NCBI GenBank assembly: GCA_022575985.1
Contig: JAKSXM010000272.1
Location: forward strand, 23,866,501-23,930,500
Direction: 5' to 3'
From: Anagrus nilaparvatae
Lineage: Eukaryota > Arthropoda > Insecta > Hymenoptera > Mymaridae
DNA length: 64,000 nt
The position numbers were made by a program, and so were the translations under genes. The notes under the pieces are model-generated. The model was not told where the DNA came from and did no database searches. It was given only the letters and a program-made list of their open reading frames with translations. How positions within the stretch are numbered: position 1 is the first letter of the stretch; each line of letters starts with the position of its first letter. Below are positions 59,369-64,000 of the stretch, one piece after another.

Positions 59369-59679
59369 GTTTTAAGTATTAATTATCGTTGATCTATTGA
59401 GAATCTGTAAGAAAAAAATATTGTTGCTTTTATTATAAATAATAATAATAATTTTATTATAAATAAAACACGAATCTTTTTGCATTTTTAACCAAAAAAT
59501 TAATATATATTGGAATATTTATAATTAAAAAATATAGCTGAAGTTTCAAACGTGATTAAAATATACTTTTTTTTTTTTTGTTAAGTAGATTAAAAAGGAG
59601 TTAAATGGTTATTGTTAAAATAAATTAAAAAATAAGTATAAATACACATTTTTTCTTTTTGATAGAGCTAAAATATAAT

Positions 59680-60197
59680 AAATGCATTATTTTTACAATC
59701 AAGAATACACATTTTGGGTGGCTGAACGTTCCTAAAAAGCAAAAAAAAACTTTGCATTGTTTCTGGATTTTTGGCTCTTTTAAAAGACTTTATGCATAAA
59801 TACATTATTTTTTGAATAGAAATTGATGAAAATTTAATTATCATCAACAGCAAATGATTTTCTTCAGATTCATGTGGTTTCTGCGTGATACAAACTTACA
59901 ATTTGTCAAAAAAATAAGGCAAAAAATAACCAAATCATCATTATAATAAAAATTATGATAATTTTGATTTTTTAACTTTTTACCACCAAAAACCACATAA
60001 ATCTGAAAAAAACATTTGCTGTTAATAAATAATTAAACTCTTTTCAATTCCTTTTTCAATTTCAATACAATAAATAGTGTATTTATGCATAAACTCTTTT
60101 AAAAAAGCTAAAAACTTAAGAACGATGCGAAGTTTTTTGTTGTTATTTTGAAACACCCAACTATAACATAAAACAGATAATCTTGATTACCTGCATC
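59680..60197. mobile_element. Foldback repeat in ZF11 intron 1
   Basis: Two diverged inverted arms share TTTATGCATAAATACA, TTAACAGCAAATG and TTCAGATTTATGTGG stretches and meet around an AT-rich centre near 59950. The element accounts for much of the unusual length of this intron. Confidence 0.6.
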
Positions 60198-60495
60198 AAA
60201 AAAAAAAAAAAATTTTTTATGCTTATTAATCAATTTATTGCAATAATACTCTTTTGACTGTATTTGAACCTAACATTTAAAAAAATTTCATTGTGATAAC
60301 GTTGAAAACTTCAGCTACATTATAAAAATGCTTATTAAATTTGAAGTAATTCTAAATTATTTTATATGTATTTTTTTTTGTCCAGAATTGATATATACAA
60401 ATATTTAAATTAAAAACAGTAAATTTTAAAATTAATAAAAGATTGAAATATTTATTTTAATGAAATATTGAAATATTTATTTTATCAATACTTAC

Positions 60496-60584
60496 GTTAC
60501 TATATATTCAAGTGAAATGTACTAAACTCTTGAAATCCCATACTTGGTTAAGTTTGAGTTTTCAAATAATATCAATTCCCCCAC
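60496..60584 (-). promoter_or_regulatory. ZF11 promoter block and short leader exon
   Basis: Box GGGGGAATTGATATTAT at about 60566-60582, AGTACATTTCACTTG from 60523, leader exon 60523-60496 ending GTAAC|GTAAGT. Acceptor TTCTTACAG at 59404-59405. The rightmost sign of the family in the window. Confidence 0.6.
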
Positions 60585-63500
60585 TTTTAATAATTATATT
60601 TATTTATTTCATTGGATACACTCTTTAGGGTTTGCTTTTATTTATTTACTTTAATAAAATGATAACAAAAGTACTTACCTGAATAAATGTTATCAAAAAT
60701 TTGCTTTGTCTAATTAAATTAATATTACGAAAATAAATTAACGAACTACCAATATTTTAAGAAAATAAATTTCTTAAAAATACAAAAAATATTTAAAAAA
60801 CTAATAGATCATTTTACACGTTAGAAATAAAAACCCAGTTAAATTTTAAACATCACAAAGATAATATATTAATTTTTTGACCAATACTAAGAAACAAAAA
60901 AAAACCTTTTTTCATGCATTAACAATTCAAAAGCTGTAATTCCACTGGGAGTAATTATAAAGTCATAGTGAAAATTACTACAAAATTTCACTCGATTCAT
61001 TTGGGATTTTACATTTAGCTTCTTATGCATCTAACCATACTAACAAAATCCACAGAGAATTCAAGAAAAAAAACTACCTATATCATTAATAACAATAAAT
61101 AATTTTTCATAAAATTCTAAATTCACAATAAAAAATTTTAAATACAGATATTACTTGCATTTATAAAAAAAAAAAGGTTGTACTAAGGCTACTTTACATA
61201 ATGTAGCGTAAAAATAAAGAGAGGAAAAAGGTAAAATTGCAAGTACGTTTATAAAACAACATTAAAAATTTTTTTGCATAAATTTTCACGATCAATCTTT
61301 TCAAATCTTGACATATCTTGAAAAAAAAATGTCTAACGTAAATTTCTTTCTTTACATACTTACTTTTTTTTTCTTCTTTCGTAATTTCACAAAGTCACGA
61401 ACTTATACATGTAAATAAAATATATATGGCTCGTTTCATTAAAAATTAAGTATGCTGAAAATTCGAAATAATATTTAATGTCTGTAATTAAGTTACTTTT
61501 TTGTTTAAGAAATGTCTGGAATGAAGTTTTTATTGGCTGGCAGGTTTTAATTTAAGGCTTTCAGAATTGAAGACTTCTGGCTATTTTGAGTTTTAAAAAT
61601 TAGTTATATCAAATTTTTTGTAAAGAAATGTTAAATGTTAACGTTAAAAATTTTTATTTTTTAACTTGAAAATACATATATATATTTTCAAGTTTTATAT
61701 ATACTTTTTTTTATATACACGCAAAAAAAATAGCAGAAAAATTAATTTCTACAAATTTTGTAAATAAAAATTAATAAAAAGTAAATTTTACTAAAAATAT
61801 TGAGGCATTTTAGTTTAATTTAGTGTTTAATTTAGTGTTTATTTTAGTGTTTATTTTAGTTTTTTAGTATACCTAAAAAAATTTTATTAAAAAATTGTAG
61901 TGAATTTTAACCAAACTGAATAGGAAGCTTGCATCGGTCGGAATTTTATTGATTCCTTTGCATAATTTGAATCTATATATAAAAAAATATTAGACACGTA
62001 TTTTTTTATTTTTCAAAAAAACTTCTATTAAACTCCGTTAATTTTCATAATTTCAAAAAATAAAAAAATATGTGTCTAATATTTTTTTATGCAATTTCAG
62101 AATAAGCACAAAAATTATCAAAATTTTGACCCATGCAAGCCCCCTATATATTGTAAGCAAAATCGTAATTTTAATTTTATTTACTATTTTTTTGTATGCG
62201 TGATTTAAATTGTGATTTAAAAAAAATTTTACATAAATTAGAGTTCGAGGCATATAAAAAGTTAGCTGAAGTCTCTAGCTAATTAGAAAAACCTCTAATT
62301 TACCTGAAAGTACATAACGAATAATTAAGCGAAAAATGAAAATAAAATACAATGGTAAAGGAGGTTGTAATTAAAAACAGTGGGATTACTGTTGCAGAGA
62401 GATCATAATAAAAATACCATCATAAACTTTCGTATTTTTAATTTAATATAGAATAACTATTTTTTCAAGTAACCCCTTTTTTTAAGGTATGTAATATTTC
62501 ATAGTTCTTACTTTATGTCTTCTTTTATACAAGTCCAGCTTAACCTTATATTTTGAAACATTAAAATTTTATTAAGTGGAAACAAACAATTCCTTTAAAA
62601 AAAAAAAAGTACTGATCTTTTTTGTAAAATTACACTGCCAGGCTGTTCTGTTTAAAAATTCAAGCTAAGCAATCTGACAGTGTACAAAAATGATAATTTA
62701 ATTTTTGTGATTGTTATTTTCCAGATTATTTAAGAATTGAAAAAAGTTGGAAAAGCCCTAATTGCTTTTCGGTTTTTAAAACCATATTTCATCAAAACCT
62801 AAAAAAAGTTAATTTTAAATTTACTTACCTCCATTAAAGTTTATGTGCTGCACTCAGAAAAACCAAAATTTATAAAAAGAAAAAAAAATTCTTCCTATAC
62901 TTTTAGTACTTAGCAAAAAAAAGGATAAAAGGCATTAAAAAAAATCCAAGTATAAACCTGTTAAACTCCTATACGAAAGCAAATAACAAAAAACCCATTT
63001 TCACTAAAATAAACCATGAACATGATTTTCCTAAAATAAAAAAGAAAAAATAAGGTGTAAAATATTTAAATAAAAATCATGTATTTTTTTCTACTTCTTG
63101 AACAACACACAAATACATTTATTGCATTAACTAAAAAGAAAACAGAAGATGAACATTTTTATATGTAAAAATCAACTTTACTCACACATAAAAACAAGTA
63201 AAATAAAATTGTCAAGGGAAGTAAAAAGCATGTATTGGTCTTTCATAAAGACCAAGAAGAAACGTTAAAGAAAAAGAAAAAATAAAAATGATATCTTCAA
63301 CAGTAAAACTCGTCTCTTTTTTTAGTATTGCAGACTAGAAAAAGCGAACAATGTAAAAATGTAGCAGACAAATTTTTATTATTATTATTATTTTTATCAT
63401 TTCTTTTACTACTTTTTCTTAATATAACAAGTTACTTTAGATTTTCCTTTTTATCTGTTAAAAAAAAAGCACACACTGAAATTTAAAGGTCATTGTCAAC

Positions 63501-64000
63501 TTTATTTAAAAGCAAAAAAAATTCTATAAGGAATCTAAGGATTCTATTTTTTGAAAAAAAATAAAGTGTAAATAAGAAGAGAAAAAATTTCTCATTGTTA
63601 GATAATAGAAGAATAGATGCGTTGATGTATAAGAAAAAGGGTTGAAAAAGACGTGTATGCTAAAAAAAGTAACGTGCCCTGTCAAAAATGTACATTACAT
63701 GTAAAGATAATATTAGAAAAAATTGCATTGTTATCTCGTCTTTTAAAAATTTTATGTATGCCTAGGATTTATTAAAAAATGAAAAAGAATATTTTATGAA
63801 GTCAATTTTCACTTTTTTTTTTTGAAAATTATTTCTCTTTTGGGTATAAATCCAATATTGAGATAAAAAGAAAATAAAATAAAAGAATTTTTTTGTATCT
63901 TGGAAATCTTTAACTATTCCTTTGACACTTGATGTAGACAAAGAAAGAATGAGAGAACAAACAGTTTTTATGATTCTTTTTCATCATAAAGTGCTGGTAA
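60585..64000. other. Right end beyond the ZF array
   Basis: No finger exon, promoter block or tail exon seen on either strand. AT-rich with the MITE at 61920 and a TTTAGTGTTTATTTTAGTG short tandem repeat (61818-61862). The array may end here or continue past the window. Confidence 0.5.
61920..62147. mobile_element. Small MITE-like inverted repeat
   Basis: Ends ATAGGAAGCTTGCAT and, inward from the right, ATAGGGGGCTTGCAT, followed in the right arm by GGGTCAAAATTTTGATAA. An internal palindrome contains AAAAAATATTAGACACGTAT. A stretch at about 24194-24230 starts the same way (ATAGGGGACTTGCATGGATC), so the end belongs to a dispersed family. Confidence 0.6.

Noticed and set aside
61818..61862. CRISPR-like or minisatellite array (TTTAGTGTTTA repeats)
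   Set aside because: Only about three short units without spacers in AT-rich DNA; a simple tandem repeat.

Overview
The window looks like nuclear DNA of an arthropod, most likely an insect. It is very AT-rich, uses short GT-AG introns of 60-90 nt, carries a eukaryotic tRNA gene with a T-run terminator, and is dense in small inverted-repeat transposons. I cannot name the species. Nearly all coding content is one tandem family of C2H2 zinc-finger (ZF) genes, eleven copies on the minus strand (called ZF1 to ZF11 here, left to right). Ten look intact and one (ZF10) is broken.

The copies share one plan, readable from the DNA. There is a non-coding first exon downstream of a conserved promoter block: a G-rich box, 30-80 bp of AT-rich DNA, then a start-site-like AGTRCRTT. 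Exon 2 begins at a TTTACAG-type acceptor and encodes the start codon and 8-18 fingers. A short phase-1 intron follows, then a final exon of about 50-64 codons ending the protein with an acidic/basic tail of the type VKEEK...PDD.IYE...D.VLADVKDEIKKEV.N..N.LFEEF. The fingers alternate strictly between an FECDLC type and a YKCDAC type, so the real repeat unit is two fingers (56 residues, 168 bp). The last finger stands apart, followed by a conserved I-x-Q-Y-[FL]-T-R-x-x-K-K motif.

Layout: ZF1 (1.6-3.3 kb), ZF2 (6.1-8.3), ZF3 (10.7-12.0, promoter not found), ZF4 (15.5-17.3), tRNA-Val(AAC) at 18.4, ZF5 (19.9-21.7), a 1.5-kb foldback element (22.3-23.8), a Mutator-like transposon relic (25.1-25.9), ZF6 (27.5-29.9), a 4.9-kb decayed LTR retrotransposon (30.8-35.7), ZF7 (38.0-40.1), a truncated tRNA-Val copy (41.1), ZF8 (44.3-47.5, with a TTAA-flanked MITE in intron 1), ZF9 (48.1-50.6), an 0.8-kb DNA element (50.7-51.5), ZF10 pseudogene (53.8-55.8), ZF11 (57.9-60.6), then 3.4 kb with no gene. 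A twelfth promoter block at about 528 belongs to a gene beyond the left edge or is an orphan.

Two head classes (SKTYKHQG first finger with a long leader exon; YKSIQ first finger with a short leader exon) and at least three tail classes are combined differently in different copies. The array has therefore been shuffled by unequal exchange or gene conversion as well as duplicated. The genes probably encode sequence-specific nuclear DNA-binding proteins; their targets cannot be read from the sequence. The most novel points are the shared C-terminal exon, the shared promoter block, the mosaic copies, and an LTR retrotransposon whose two LTRs both carry remnants of zinc-finger coding sequence.
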